This document shows positions 22,297 to 30,149 of a stretch of 37,067 bases of DNA, piece after piece. The DNA is taken from NCBI GenBank assembly GCA_947500445.1, contig CANMSB010000041.1:1-37067 (forward strand). Direction: 5' to 3'. A model generated the notes under the pieces. The model had not been told where the DNA came from and did not search any database. It was given only the letters and a program-made list of their open reading frames with translations. The DNA is from an uncultured Flavobacteriaceae bacterium (GTDB lineage: Bacteria > Bacteroidota > Bacteroidia > Flavobacteriales > Flavobacteriaceae). Within the stretch, counting starts at the first letter, position 1. The number at the start of each line of letters is the position of its first letter. A program made the translations under genes and the position numbers.

Positions 22297-23355
22297 ATGA
22301 TCAACCTGTATTCCACTCAAATCGATAGCATTTCCCTACACCGTGTAGGAAACAAAAATAAGAACGAGGGTATTTTTTTATCCCAAGAACCGTTTTCGCT
22401 CAATGATGAGACTACCGGTCTGCTAAAGGAGTATTTTTTTAAACCATTTCGAGAAAAAGAGGAAAGTTATTTCAAGCTCTCTAACGAGGTCGATGTAGCG
22501 TTCAATACGTTGCACAAAATCGTTTCGGATATTTTTGCCGATCCTGCGAGCCTACACGCCAATTCAAAAAAAGTGGCTACCCACCTCTTCGAACAGTCCA
22601 ATCATCCGCACATCAAAAGTGGTGAGGTATATGTTGCCTATTTGAGCAATGTACTCCTCGACAATACCAAGGTAGACGCCATAGGTATTTTTAAAAGCGA
22701 GCTCAAGCATGATTTTCTTCAATTTCAAGAAAACGGAAATAATTTGGACATCCTCGTCCAACAGGGCATCAACGTGAATAAATTGGACAAGGGGTGCCTC
22801 ATTTTTAACGTTGCCAAAGAAGAAGGATATAAGGTACTTTCCATTGACAGCAACCGCTACGATGCCAAATATTGGTTGGAGCACTTTTTAGAGGTAGACG
22901 CCCTTGCCGATGAGAATTTTTATACCAAGAATTATCTGAAATTTTGTCAAAACTTTGCAAAAGACGTGGTTCTTCCCGCCGAGGACAAACAACAAGAGGT
23001 ACTGTTCATGAACCGGGCGGTAAATCACTTTGCCAAAAATGATGCGTTTGAAGAAACCAGTTTTTTGAACGAGGTAATCGAAAACCCGGAACTGATACCG
23101 GAATTCAAACATTATAAAGTAGAAAAAGGGCCCAAGTTCAGTATCGAAGACGTTTCCAATTTTGACATCGCCAACAAAGCGGTTTCCGATGCACGAAAAA
23201 AGATAAAAAATGTAATCAATCTGGATACCAACATTCAGATAAAAATGGATTTCATCAATCCTGAATCGGCACAAAAATTTGTGGAAAAAGGTTGGGACGA
23301 AGAACGCCAGATGTACTACTACCTGGTCTATTTCAACAAAGAGGAAAAAAACTAA
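22297..23355 (+). CDS. Nucleoid-associated protein (YejK/NdpA family)
   Basis: 352-residue cytosolic protein resembling the 37-kDa nucleoid-associated protein family (PF04245). Visible family-like segments are ISLHRVGNKNKNEGIFLS near the N-terminus, YVAYLSNVLLDNTKVDAIGIFKSE (residues ~110-133) and RYDAKYWLEHFLEVDALAD (~188-206). It has no signal peptide or membrane helix. It stands as a single gene between the IS1096-passenger-like gene and lpdA. In E. coli, YejK binds chromosomal DNA without a known essential role. The role here is presumed similar. Confidence 0.9.
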   Translation: MINLYSTQIDSISLHRVGNKNKNEGIFLSQEPFSLNDETTGLLKEYFFKPFREKEESYFKLSNEVDVAFNTLHKIVSDIFADPASLHANSKKVATHLFEQSNHPHIKSGEVYVAYLSNVLLDNTKVDAIGIFKSELKHDFLQFQENGNNLDILVQQGINVNKLDKGCLIFNVAKEEGYKVLSIDSNRYDAKYWLEHFLEVDALADENFYTKNYLKFCQNFAKDVVLPAEDKQQEVLFMNRAVNHFAKNDAFEETSFLNEVIENPELIPEFKHYKVEKGPKFSIEDVSNFDIANKAVSDARKKIKNVINLDTNIQIKMDFINPESAQKFVEKGWDEERQMYYYLVYFNKEEKN

Positions 23356-23420
23356 ACTGCCATTACCCGGGGTCTGGCCGTCGCAACGTCAAAAAATTAC
23401 GTTAACGCCGGTCGTAAGAA

Positions 23421-23452
23421 TTGGTTTTTGGAGTATGATTTTCGTACTTTTG
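23421..23452 (+). promoter_or_regulatory. Promoter for lpdA
   Basis: TTG (23421-23423), a 21-bp spacer and TACTTTTG (23445-23452) match the Bacteroidota promoter pattern. Transcription would start near 23459, about 38 nt before the ATG at 23497. Confidence 0.6.
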
Positions 23453-23496
23453 CCCCGCTTTAGAAAACGTCAATACAACTTCAAATTAAGATAAAT

Positions 23497-24888
23497 ATGA
23501 GCAATTTCGATGTTATTGTTTTAGGTAGTGGTCCCGGTGGCTATGTTACGGCCATACGGTCATCGCAATTAGGACTTAAAACCGCTATAATCGAGAAGGA
23601 AAGCCTTGGTGGCGTCTGCCTTAATTGGGGATGTATACCGACAAAAGCACTTTTGAAATCCGCTCAGGTTTTTGAATATTTGAAACATGCCGAAGATTAC
23701 GGCTTGACCGCAGAGGGCGTCGATAAGGATTTTGATGCCGTAGTAAAAAGAAGCCGTTCCGTAGCGGACGGGATGAGCAAGGGCGTTCAATTTTTGATGA
23801 AAAAGAATAAGATCGAGGTCATTAATGGATATGGCACCTTAAAACCAGGAAAAAAGGTTTCGGTGAAAGGTGAAGACGGTGGTGAAACCGAGTATAGTGC
23901 AGCACATATTATCGTTGCCACGGGAGCCCGTAGCCGTGAACTTCCAAGTCTCCCTCAAGATGGGAAAAAAGTGATCGGATATCGGGACGCGATGACCCTA
24001 AAGGAGCAACCGAAAAAATTGGTCGTGGTCGGTAGTGGTGCCATCGGTATCGAATTCGCTTATTTTTACAATGCCATGGGTACGGAGGTGACCGTTGTGG
24101 AATATCTTCCACGAATTGTACCAGTGGAAGACGAGGACGTTTCCAAACAGTTGGAACGCAGTTTCAAAAAAAGCGGTATCAAAATTATGACCTCTTCCGA
24201 AGTAACAAAGGTCGACACTACGGGGAATGGCGTAAAAGTATCGGTAAAAACCGCTAAGGGCGATCAAGAGTTGGAAGCCGACATCGTGCTCTCCGCTGTG
24301 GGCATAAAATCCAATATCGAGAACATAGGCCTAGAGACGGTAGGTATTGCCACCGATAGGGACAAAATACTGGTGAACGATTATTATCAGACCAATATTC
24401 CGGGATACTATGCCATTGGCGATATAACGCCAGGGCAGGCCCTAGCGCATGTAGCTTCTGCAGAGGGAATACTTTGTATCGAAAAAATTGCCGGAATGCA
24501 GGTAGAACCCCTGGACTATGGTAACATACCCGGCTGTACCTATTGCATGCCGGAAGTTGCGTCCGTAGGGCTCACCGAAAAACAGGCAAAGGAAAAAGGT
24601 TTTGACATTAAGGTCGGTAAATTTCCATTTTCCGCAAGTGGAAAGGCAAAAGCTTCCGGAGCTTCGGATGGCTTTGTAAAAGTTATTTTTGATGCCAAAT
24701 ACGGCGAGTGGTTGGGATGCCATATGATCGGTGTCGGGGTTACGGATATGATCGCCGAGGCAGTGGTCGCCCGTAAACTTGAAACCACTGGGCACGAAGT
24801 ATTAAAGGCGGTACACCCCCACCCTACGATGAGCGAGGCCGTAATGGAGGCCGTTGCCGATGCTTACGATGAAGTAATACACTTGTAA
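23497..24888 (+). CDS. lpdA: Dihydrolipoyl dehydrogenase
   Basis: E3 flavoenzyme that reoxidises dihydrolipoyl groups of 2-oxo acid dehydrogenase complexes and the glycine cleavage system with NAD+. It has the FAD-binding VIVLGSGPGGYVTAIR (residues 6-21), the redox-active disulfide GGVCLNWGCIPTK (Cys41 and Cys46), the NAD-binding VVVGSGAIGIEFAYF, the second FAD motif YYAIGDI, and the C-terminal HPHPTMSEAV carrying catalytic His442 and Glu447. The 463-residue length is standard. No E1 or E2 gene is adjacent, so it may serve several complexes. A DUF3817 gene follows after 27 bp. Confidence 0.97.
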   Translation: MSNFDVIVLGSGPGGYVTAIRSSQLGLKTAIIEKESLGGVCLNWGCIPTKALLKSAQVFEYLKHAEDYGLTAEGVDKDFDAVVKRSRSVADGMSKGVQFLMKKNKIEVINGYGTLKPGKKVSVKGEDGGETEYSAAHIIVATGARSRELPSLPQDGKKVIGYRDAMTLKEQPKKLVVVGSGAIGIEFAYFYNAMGTEVTVVEYLPRIVPVEDEDVSKQLERSFKKSGIKIMTSSEVTKVDTTGNGVKVSVKTAKGDQELEADIVLSAVGIKSNIENIGLETVGIATDRDKILVNDYYQTNIPGYYAIGDITPGQALAHVASAEGILCIEKIAGMQVEPLDYGNIPGCTYCMPEVASVGLTEKQAKEKGFDIKVGKFPFSASGKAKASGASDGFVKVIFDAKYGEWLGCHMIGVGVTDMIAEAVVARKLETTGHEVLKAVHPHPTMSEAVMEAVADAYDEVIHL

Positions 24889-24915
24889 TCCACATACCCT
24901 TTTATAACCAGCTAT

Positions 24916-25215
24916 ATGCTACTACTATTAAGGGCGGTCGCCATTCTTGAAGGAATCTCCTATCTGGCTCTTTTTGCGGTAACCATGCCCTTAAAGTACA
25001 TGGCCGATCTACCGGTGCCCAATAAGTACACTGGCTACGCCCATGGCGTGTTGTTTATCGCCTATATGGTTTTGGTACTGGTTGTGGGTATTTATAAAAA
25101 ATGGGGATTTAAACAGATGGCCATTCTACTATTGGCGGCCTTCCTGCCCTTTGCAACGTTTTATGTGGACAAGAAATACCTCTCGGAAGGAACGGCCCTA
25201 GAAACAGCTTCTTAA
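24916..25215 (+). CDS. DUF3817 membrane protein
   Basis: 99-residue inner-membrane protein with about three hydrophobic helices. The N-terminal LLRAVAILEGISYLALF and the middle YTGYAHGVLFIAYMVLVLVV match the DUF3817 family, small integral membrane proteins of unknown function. It directly follows lpdA and may be read through from it. The ATG at 24916 gives the family's usual length. Confidence 0.85.
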   Translation: MLLLLRAVAILEGISYLALFAVTMPLKYMADLPVPNKYTGYAHGVLFIAYMVLVLVVGIYKKWGFKQMAILLLAAFLPFATFYVDKKYLSEGTALETAS

Positions 25216-25283
25216 AAACACGGAAAAAAGGGGGCGGTCACCAAACGGAATAATCGATATTTGTGTAAACAAAACCGATATTG

Positions 25284-25967
25284 ATGTTTTACAACGTTAC
25301 CGAACATTACGATTCCGTAGGGGAAAAAGAACTACCGTACCGCTGTCCCGATTGTCATCAGAAAAATTGTTTGCGGCTTCATTTTTATCAAAAACGCATT
25401 GTCTCCCCTTTCTCTTCAAAAAACAGTAAAAAAGTGTCGGGGGTCCTATTTTGCCGACATACCCAAACGGAGGTATCCCCGGTGCTATGGACAGATGAAA
25501 TCGAAAACTTTTTCCACAGGGAAAAGAAGACCTTACAACTTGCCCCAACGGGAATAAAACTGCACAGACGTTTTTATCTTGTCATTGCCATTCCGATCGC
25601 GGCATTTTTGTTCGGTATGGCATACCATACTTGGCAAACACATTCCTATGAGGAAAAAGCGCGGGCCATTGCAGCGGTAAGTGAAGGGGAGAAAGTGGGC
25701 GTTATGATCAGTTTTATCAAAAACCGACAAACGGCACGTGAAGGCACCACATGGCTTTTGGTAACGAAAATTGCCGAAGATACGATTTGGTTGCGCGTAC
25801 ACAAACAATTGAGCGATGACCCCGACTTCGCTTTCGACCTATCGGATTCCAGCTTTGGCAGCCGTCAGATCAAGGCATCATTGCCCCGTTTTAAAGAACG
25901 CTTTTTAACAGGTTTCGATTATACCGACCAACGCTTTTCAGGATACATCACCGATATTAAAAAATAA
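25284..25967 (+). CDS. Unrecognised membrane protein with an N-terminal CxxC cluster
   Basis: 227 residues; not recognised. Residues 21-57 hold four cysteines (C21-P-D-C24, Cys29, Cys57) plus nearby histidines, suggesting a small zinc-binding knuckle in the cytosol. A single transmembrane segment spans about residues 97-114 (FYLVIAIPIAAFLFGMAY). The remaining ~110 residues (VGVMISFIKNRQTAREGTTWLLVTKIAEDTIWLRVHKQ...) are soluble and beta-rich. The frame opens at TTG 25281, but the next codon is an ATG, which is preferred. The next gene starts 6 bp after its stop and also encodes a membrane protein, so the two are likely functional partners. Confidence 0.75.
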   Translation: MFYNVTEHYDSVGEKELPYRCPDCHQKNCLRLHFYQKRIVSPFSSKNSKKVSGVLFCRHTQTEVSPVLWTDEIENFFHREKKTLQLAPTGIKLHRRFYLVIAIPIAAFLFGMAYHTWQTHSYEEKARAIAAVSEGEKVGVMISFIKNRQTAREGTTWLLVTKIAEDTIWLRVHKQLSDDPDFAFDLSDSSFGSRQIKASLPRFKERFLTGFDYTDQRFSGYITDIKK

Positions 25968-25973
25968 ATTACC

Positions 25974-26270
25974 ATGGCAAACGATAACATGTACACGGGA
26001 AAATCATCAAGAAATCCAAATAGTAGTCTTATTACGGGCCTATTGATAGGGCTTGGCCTTATCGCTTTTGGCGTTTACCTCTATTACGACCTGGCTGCTT
26101 GGGAACAGAGCAATGAGCAGATGCACCTACATCGCTTACTTTGGGGAATTTATGATCTTGGTGGGAAACTGGCCGTAGCGGGCTTTTTTGCGCTCTGTGG
26201 AGCCATAGGGATCGGCGGTGGCGCTTACAAGAGTTGGAAACTTCGACAAATTAGGGATAAACGGGACTGA
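25974..26270 (+). CDS. Small two-helix membrane protein, unrecognised
   Basis: 98 residues with two predicted transmembrane helices, about 19-38 (LITGLLIGLGLIAFGVYLYY) and 65-85 (KLAVAGFFALCGAIGIGGGAY), joined by a short loop with HLHRLLWGIYD. The N-terminus is polar and the C-terminus basic (KSWKLRQIRDKRD), so both ends are probably cytosolic. It follows the CxxC membrane protein by 6 bp in a likely two-gene unit. It converges tail to tail with aroQ, with only 3 bp between stops. Confidence 0.72.
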   Translation: MANDNMYTGKSSRNPNSSLITGLLIGLGLIAFGVYLYYDLAAWEQSNEQMHLHRLLWGIYDLGGKLAVAGFFALCGAIGIGGGAYKSWKLRQIRDKRD

Positions 26271-26273
26271 TCC

Positions 26274-26687
26274 TTATTGAAAACTGCGGATGGCCAAATC
26301 ATAACTTTGTAGTCCGAATCCAAGGATAACACCTTTTGCGCCAGCCGAAATATAGGAGACATGGCGGAAATCTTCCCGCTTGTGCGTATTTGAAATATGC
26401 ACTTCCACGACCGGTGTTTCTATGGCCTTTACGGCATCGCCAATACCGACCGATGTATGGGTATAGGATGCTGCGTTCAGTACAATACCGTCATACGAAA
26501 AACCGACCTCCTGTAATTTACCGATCAACTCCCCTTCGATATTGGACTGAAAATATTCCAATTGAATATCCTTAAACTGAAACTGTAAGGTGGCAAAATA
26601 ATCCTCAAAAGTTTGATTGCCGTATACCTCGGGTTCCCTTTTGCCCAAAAGGTTCAAATTCGGGCCGTTTACAATGATAATCTTCAT
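26274..26687 (-). CDS. aroQ: Type II 3-dehydroquinate dehydratase
   Basis: Third step of the shikimate pathway, converting 3-dehydroquinate to 3-dehydroshikimate. The 137-residue sequence has the family signature NGPNLNLLGKREPEVYG (residues 7-23, with the catalytic Arg and Tyr), VLNAASYTHTSVGIGDA, VEVHISN with the catalytic His, and REDFRHVSYIS. Start and length are standard. In many flavobacteria aroQ is, as I recall, close to and divergent from xerD; here two outer-membrane barrel genes lie between them. Confidence 0.96.
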   Translation of the reverse strand: MKIIIVNGPNLNLLGKREPEVYGNQTFEDYFATLQFQFKDIQLEYFQSNIEGELIGKLQEVGFSYDGIVLNAASYTHTSVGIGDAVKAIETPVVEVHISNTHKREDFRHVSYISAGAKGVILGFGLQSYDLAIRSFQ

Positions 26688-26829
26688 GGTCTAAAAATAG
26701 GAAATTAACCTTCAATCCGAAAAGAAAACCCTAAATCTCTACTACCCTTTCGGCTTTAAAATGGACCATGAACACGCTTGATGGAGACCGTCCCAGTCGG
26801 TTAAAATCGATAAAAAAGCCGGTATAGCA

Positions 26830-27348
26830 TCAACGTCCCCGGAGGGTACGTTTGGATAGAAAGGTATATGCGAACCCAAAAGTGACCGTAGACCAGGTTG
26901 CCGAATCGGTCTCGATCACGGAATACGAAAAATTTACTTCGGACCCCGCACCCACCTGAATGCCCAATTGGGGCCGGTAATAAAAACCGCCCTCTACCTC
27001 ATCCTTCAGGGAAATGGCGGTACCGATATCGGCCCCAAAGGAAAAAGTGGTTCCTGGCCATACACGAAATGTGACGGCCAACGGAACAAAATCGACACTG
27101 GGCAACCGTTCACGGATCACCTCGTCCCGAAAAGTCTCGGGAAACCCATGAACAAGTCCGGTCTTTACACCGACATCAAAGGTTTTATTGGGAGCCCAAG
27201 CATATCCAACGTCGGCGCCAAAAACCAAACCGACCAGGTCGTTAAAGTCGCCCAGGGGAATTCCGCCATGTGCCCCAAGTTTAAAACCCTCTTGGGCATT
27301 TAGCAAAGGGGCCATGCCTAGCATGGCCAATAATAATAGTTTTTTCAT
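26830..27348 (-). CDS. Outer-membrane beta-barrel protein (small porin-like)
   Basis: 172-residue protein starting at ATG 27348 with a clean signal peptide (MKKLLLLAMLGMAPLLNA-Q). The longer frame to 27561 runs through the preceding terminator region and is not expected to be translated. After cleavage come alternating hydrophobic and aromatic strands (FKLGAHGGIPLGDF, VFGADVGYAWA, FDVGVKTGLVHGF, FSFGADIGTAISL, STVTFGFAYTFL), typical of eight-stranded outer-membrane barrels of the PF13568 type. The next gene upstream has a similar design, so the two may be old duplicates. Ligand unknown. Confidence 0.8.
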   Translation of the reverse strand: MKKLLLLAMLGMAPLLNAQEGFKLGAHGGIPLGDFNDLVGLVFGADVGYAWAPNKTFDVGVKTGLVHGFPETFRDEVIRERLPSVDFVPLAVTFRVWPGTTFSFGADIGTAISLKDEVEGGFYYRPQLGIQVGAGSEVNFSYSVIETDSATWSTVTFGFAYTFLSKRTLRGR

Positions 27349-27459
27349 GATACGGGTATTGCCCCATAAAACTACCGCAACGGTAGGAGCCTTCAAAAAA
27401 TATGTTGTCAACGGTCCACATAACGTAGTGGAACGTACAATTGAAGGACCATCGTCATC

Positions 27460-27494
27460 AAAAAACAAAAAAAGCGGCAGTTTTACCTGCCGCT
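27460..27494 (-). terminator. Terminator of the upstream outer-membrane barrel gene
   Basis: AGCGGCAG (27473-27480) and CTGCCGCT (27487-27494) form a perfect 8-bp stem with a 6-nt loop. On the minus strand it is followed by a long T-rich run (complement of 27460-27472). It lies 30 bp after the stop at 27524. Confidence 0.85.
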
Positions 27495-27523
27495 CCGTGT
27501 TTGGTTGTCGTCTTGTCTTTCCC

Positions 27524-28090
27524 TTAGAAGTAGTAAATGGCCCCCACCTGAAAGGTAGCATTATAGGACTTTACATTTTCTATCACCTTGGTAAATCCAA
27601 AATTAAAACGCGATTGCAGGTAGAGCATGTCCATAAGATAATACCCTCCCCCAAAGGTGATGCCCAGGTCCAAGGTATTGGAATCCAAAAAGATATTATC
27701 GATATTATCGGATAACAAAATTCCAAATTGCGGTCCGAATTCCGCGGCAATCTTATCGGTGATGTAATATTTCCCTACCAATGGAAAATTCAGATAGAAC
27801 AGGTCTACATCGATCCCGTTTGCGCCTTGAAAAGAAAACAACATTTCCGGGGCAAAGAAGATGTCGTCGGTAATCGGAATTTCGGCCGCTCCCCCGAACT
27901 GAAACCCTGGCGCTACCGAATTGTCGATCACCCCGTCCCCGACAAGATCGGTCAGCATCAAACTCATTTTGGCACCGAAGCGAAGATCGCCGCCCCCGTT
28001 CATTGAACTCGTGCCCTGAACTACGCCCTGTGCTTGGATCTGGAAGGTTCCTAAAAGTCCTAAAAAGGCAATTGCAAATAGTGTTCTCAT
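27524..28090 (-). CDS. Outer-membrane beta-barrel protein (PorT/OmpW-like small barrel)
   Basis: 188 residues from ATG 28090, with signal peptide MRTLFAIAFLGLLGTFQIQA-Q. The upstream in-frame ATG at 28114 would put extra polar residues ahead of it. The mature part has repeated barrel strands (LRFGAKMSLMLTDLVG, FQFGGAAEIPITDDIFFAPEMLFSF, YYITDKIAAEFGPQFGILL, TFQVGAIYYF), fitting the PF13568-like outer-membrane barrel family. It has its own promoter (28235-28262) and terminator (27460-27494), so it is a single-gene unit. Function unknown. Confidence 0.82.
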   Translation of the reverse strand: MRTLFAIAFLGLLGTFQIQAQGVVQGTSSMNGGGDLRFGAKMSLMLTDLVGDGVIDNSVAPGFQFGGAAEIPITDDIFFAPEMLFSFQGANGIDVDLFYLNFPLVGKYYITDKIAAEFGPQFGILLSDNIDNIFLDSNTLDLGITFGGGYYLMDMLYLQSRFNFGFTKVIENVKSYNATFQVGAIYYF

Positions 28091-28234
28091 GATATTACAT
28101 TGTTTTACGTTCATATACGTGATTGCGCCGCATATGGTTCATCCATCTCTATCGGTTTTCGGCTTCTTTTATCAAACCGATTTTCTATGCCAAAAATTTA
28201 GATAGATCCCTTGGGCTTTTTTTCATTCTCTTGA

Positions 28235-28262
28235 CAAAGATAGAAATTTTGTTGACCGACAA
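28235..28262 (-). promoter_or_regulatory. Promoter for the outer-membrane barrel gene
   Basis: On the minus strand: TTG (28262-28260), a 17-bp spacer and TATCTTTG (28242-28235). This is a complete Bacteroidota promoter match. Transcription would begin near 28228, giving a leader of about 138 nt, longer than usual here. Confidence 0.6.
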
Positions 28263-28386
28263 TTGTCCCTTTCGCGAATTCATCGACATCATTTAATGGG
28301 CTTATTCGCTACTGCTACAGAATCGGTGTTGCCCTTTTGAACGGTTTTGGAAGGCTGGATACAAAACGATGCATTACCTTTGGCCC

Positions 28387-29283
28387 ATGAAATGGCGTAC
28401 GGCCTTAAAAGACTACGAACACTACCTAAAAATAGAACGGGGACTAGCGACCAATTCCATAAATAATTATGTGCGGGATGTAGAGAAACTCGTTCGGTTT
28501 TTGGAGGAAGGAAATATGATCGAAAGCCCGTTGTCCATCACTAGGGCAAGTGTGCAACAGTTTATCCACGCGGTGGCCGCAACCTTACAGACACGCTCTC
28601 AGGCACGTATCATTTCGGGACTCAAGAGTTTTTTCAATTATTTGGTCTTTGAGGATTATAGGGCCGACAATCCCATGGAATTGATCGACACCCCAAAAAT
28701 TGGCCGCAAACTTCCCGACACACTTTCAGTGGACGAAATCAATCAATTGATTTCGGGAATAGATCTTTCCAAACCGCAGGGCGAACGAAACCGTGCCATT
28801 ATTGAGACCCTCTATGGTTGTGGCCTTCGGGTTTCGGAACTGATAAACCTGAAACTGTCGGACCTATTTTTTGAGGAAGATTTTATAAAAGTGACCGGTA
28901 AGGGCGACAAACAACGTTTTGTTCCCATAGGTGCTGTCAATAAAAAATATATAAATCTGTATCGTAATGGTGTACGGGTGCATTTGGAGAAGGTAAAAGG
29001 CCATGAAGACTATCTTTTTTTGAACCGGCGCGGCAAACAACTGACACGGGCCATGATCTTTACCATTATCAAACAGCTCGCCGAAACCGTTGGATTAAAA
29101 AAAAGTATCAGTCCGCATACGTTTCGCCATTCGTTCGCCACCCACTTGCTAACCAATGGTGCCGATTTAAGGGCCATACAACAGATGCTCGGCCATGAAA
29201 GCATTACCACGACCGAAGTTTACGTACATGTGGACCGGTCACATTTGGCCGAGGTCATCCACAAATTTCATCCCAGAAATTAG
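28387..29283 (+). CDS. xerD: Tyrosine recombinase, XerD-type
   Basis: 298-residue site-specific recombinase that, with a partner, resolves chromosome dimers at dif during division. The N-terminal SAM-like DNA-binding domain (1-~100) is followed by the catalytic domain with all active-site residues: Arg148 (GLRVSEL), Lys172 (GKGDKQR), His244 and Arg247 (HTFRHSFATHLL), His270 (LGHES) and nucleophile Tyr279 (VYVHVD). The frame also has an ATG at 28369, but the one at 28387 (MKWRTALKDYEHYL) matches the family's usual N-terminus. No integrase-associated att repeats or cargo are seen, which supports a housekeeping Xer role. Confidence 0.94.
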   Translation: MKWRTALKDYEHYLKIERGLATNSINNYVRDVEKLVRFLEEGNMIESPLSITRASVQQFIHAVAATLQTRSQARIISGLKSFFNYLVFEDYRADNPMELIDTPKIGRKLPDTLSVDEINQLISGIDLSKPQGERNRAIIETLYGCGLRVSELINLKLSDLFFEEDFIKVTGKGDKQRFVPIGAVNKKYINLYRNGVRVHLEKVKGHEDYLFLNRRGKQLTRAMIFTIIKQLAETVGLKKSISPHTFRHSFATHLLTNGADLRAIQQMLGHESITTTEVYVHVDRSHLAEVIHKFHPRN

Positions 29284-29383
29284 AATCCAACTAGAAAACT
29301 AAGGCGATACGATCAATTTAAGCGCGCGCACTGTACCTCATAAAAACAACATTTAATCCCAACTTGGCAAACCGATCGCTCCC

Positions 29384-29902
29384 TTAGAATTTAATTTTAC
29401 TACCAACAGTGTATACTTGGGGCATCCGTATTAAGGGTTCTCCATATGCCCCTACCGGAGAATCGTTCAGTTGTAGGTTCATTTTTGATTCAAGGGATAT
29501 GTTTTCCCGGAGGTCATACATGACACCGCTAACAAAACCGATCCGGGGTTTTCGCGTTTTTCTTCCCATTTTGTCAATTTCAAATTCGCTTTCCAAGCCC
29601 GAAAACACGGTTAATTTTTTTGCCATTTTCCAGTTCAAACGACTGTTTACACGAAACCTATCGGTGCTAAAGGGACCGATATAGGTGTTGTAAAATCCTT
29701 GCAGCTCGGCCTCAAATGTTTTCGAAAGCGGATAGTTCACCGAAAAGGAGGAATGCTGCTCGCCAAACATGGATATCGGATAGGCAAAATCGGTATTGTT
29801 CGCTTGATTGTTCCCCACAATAGTTCGCAACACATCCGGAGCATTCTGTGCGTTCAAGAAAGAAGCGGCGGTGAAAAAGGCCGTAACAAAGTATCGTACC
29901 AT
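29384..29902 (-). CDS. Small exported protein, possible outer-membrane barrel
   Basis: 172 residues with a signal peptide (MVRYFVTAFFTAASFLNA-Q). The mature chain alternates polar and aromatic residues in strand-like stretches (SSFSVNYPLSKTFEAELQGFYNTY, RFRVNSRLNWKMAKKLTVFSGLESEFEI, GFVSGVMYDLRENISLESKMNLQL) and ends in YTVGSKIKF, a C-terminal aromatic as in outer-membrane barrels. I do not recognise a named family. It is a monocistronic gene converging with xerD and divergent from the alpha-glucosidase gene. Confidence 0.72.
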   Translation of the reverse strand: MVRYFVTAFFTAASFLNAQNAPDVLRTIVGNNQANNTDFAYPISMFGEQHSSFSVNYPLSKTFEAELQGFYNTYIGPFSTDRFRVNSRLNWKMAKKLTVFSGLESEFEIDKMGRKTRKPRIGFVSGVMYDLRENISLESKMNLQLNDSPVGAYGEPLIRMPQVYTVGSKIKF

Positions 29903-30122
29903 AGTAGATGCTTTAGGAACATACCTAAAGATAAGAACGATTACGGTAAATGCCTACGGCTTTGTAACAACGTTAACGAAAGAACCCTTAATTATCGAAA
30001 GAGAACCCCTTTCCTACTCTTTAAAAAGCACAAAAAAAATAGAACCTTCAAAAAAACCGAAAACGCAATCGTTGTAGTAGTTTTAAAGCTTCTAAATACT
30101 GTTTACTTAACCGCTTTATTGA

Positions 30123-30130
30123 TATATTTA
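30123..30130 (+). promoter_or_regulatory. Possible -7 element for the alpha-glucosidase gene
   Basis: TATATTTA differs from TAnnTTTG at the last base and lies 20 bp before the ATG at 30150. The same octamer stands 32 bp before the CBM9-like gene start (36001-36008). Confidence 0.3.
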
Positions 30131-30149
30131 TGATTCAAACACATTACCA

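Noticed and set aside
27349-27561. Extended N-terminus of the first outer-membrane barrel protein (start at 27561)
   Set aside because: The extension would be read through the terminator of the upstream gene, and the signal peptide starts at the ATG at 27348.
28387-29283. XerD-type recombinase as evidence of an integrated mobile element
   Set aside because: No att-like repeats, tRNA target, transposase or cargo are nearby, and the sequence fits the housekeeping Xer type.
29699-30133. Plus-strand frame of 144 codons spanning the divergent region before the alpha-glucosidase
   Set aside because: Half of it is antisense to the small exported-protein gene, the rest is A-rich intergenic sequence, and the product is low-complexity and Lys/Thr/Asn-rich.
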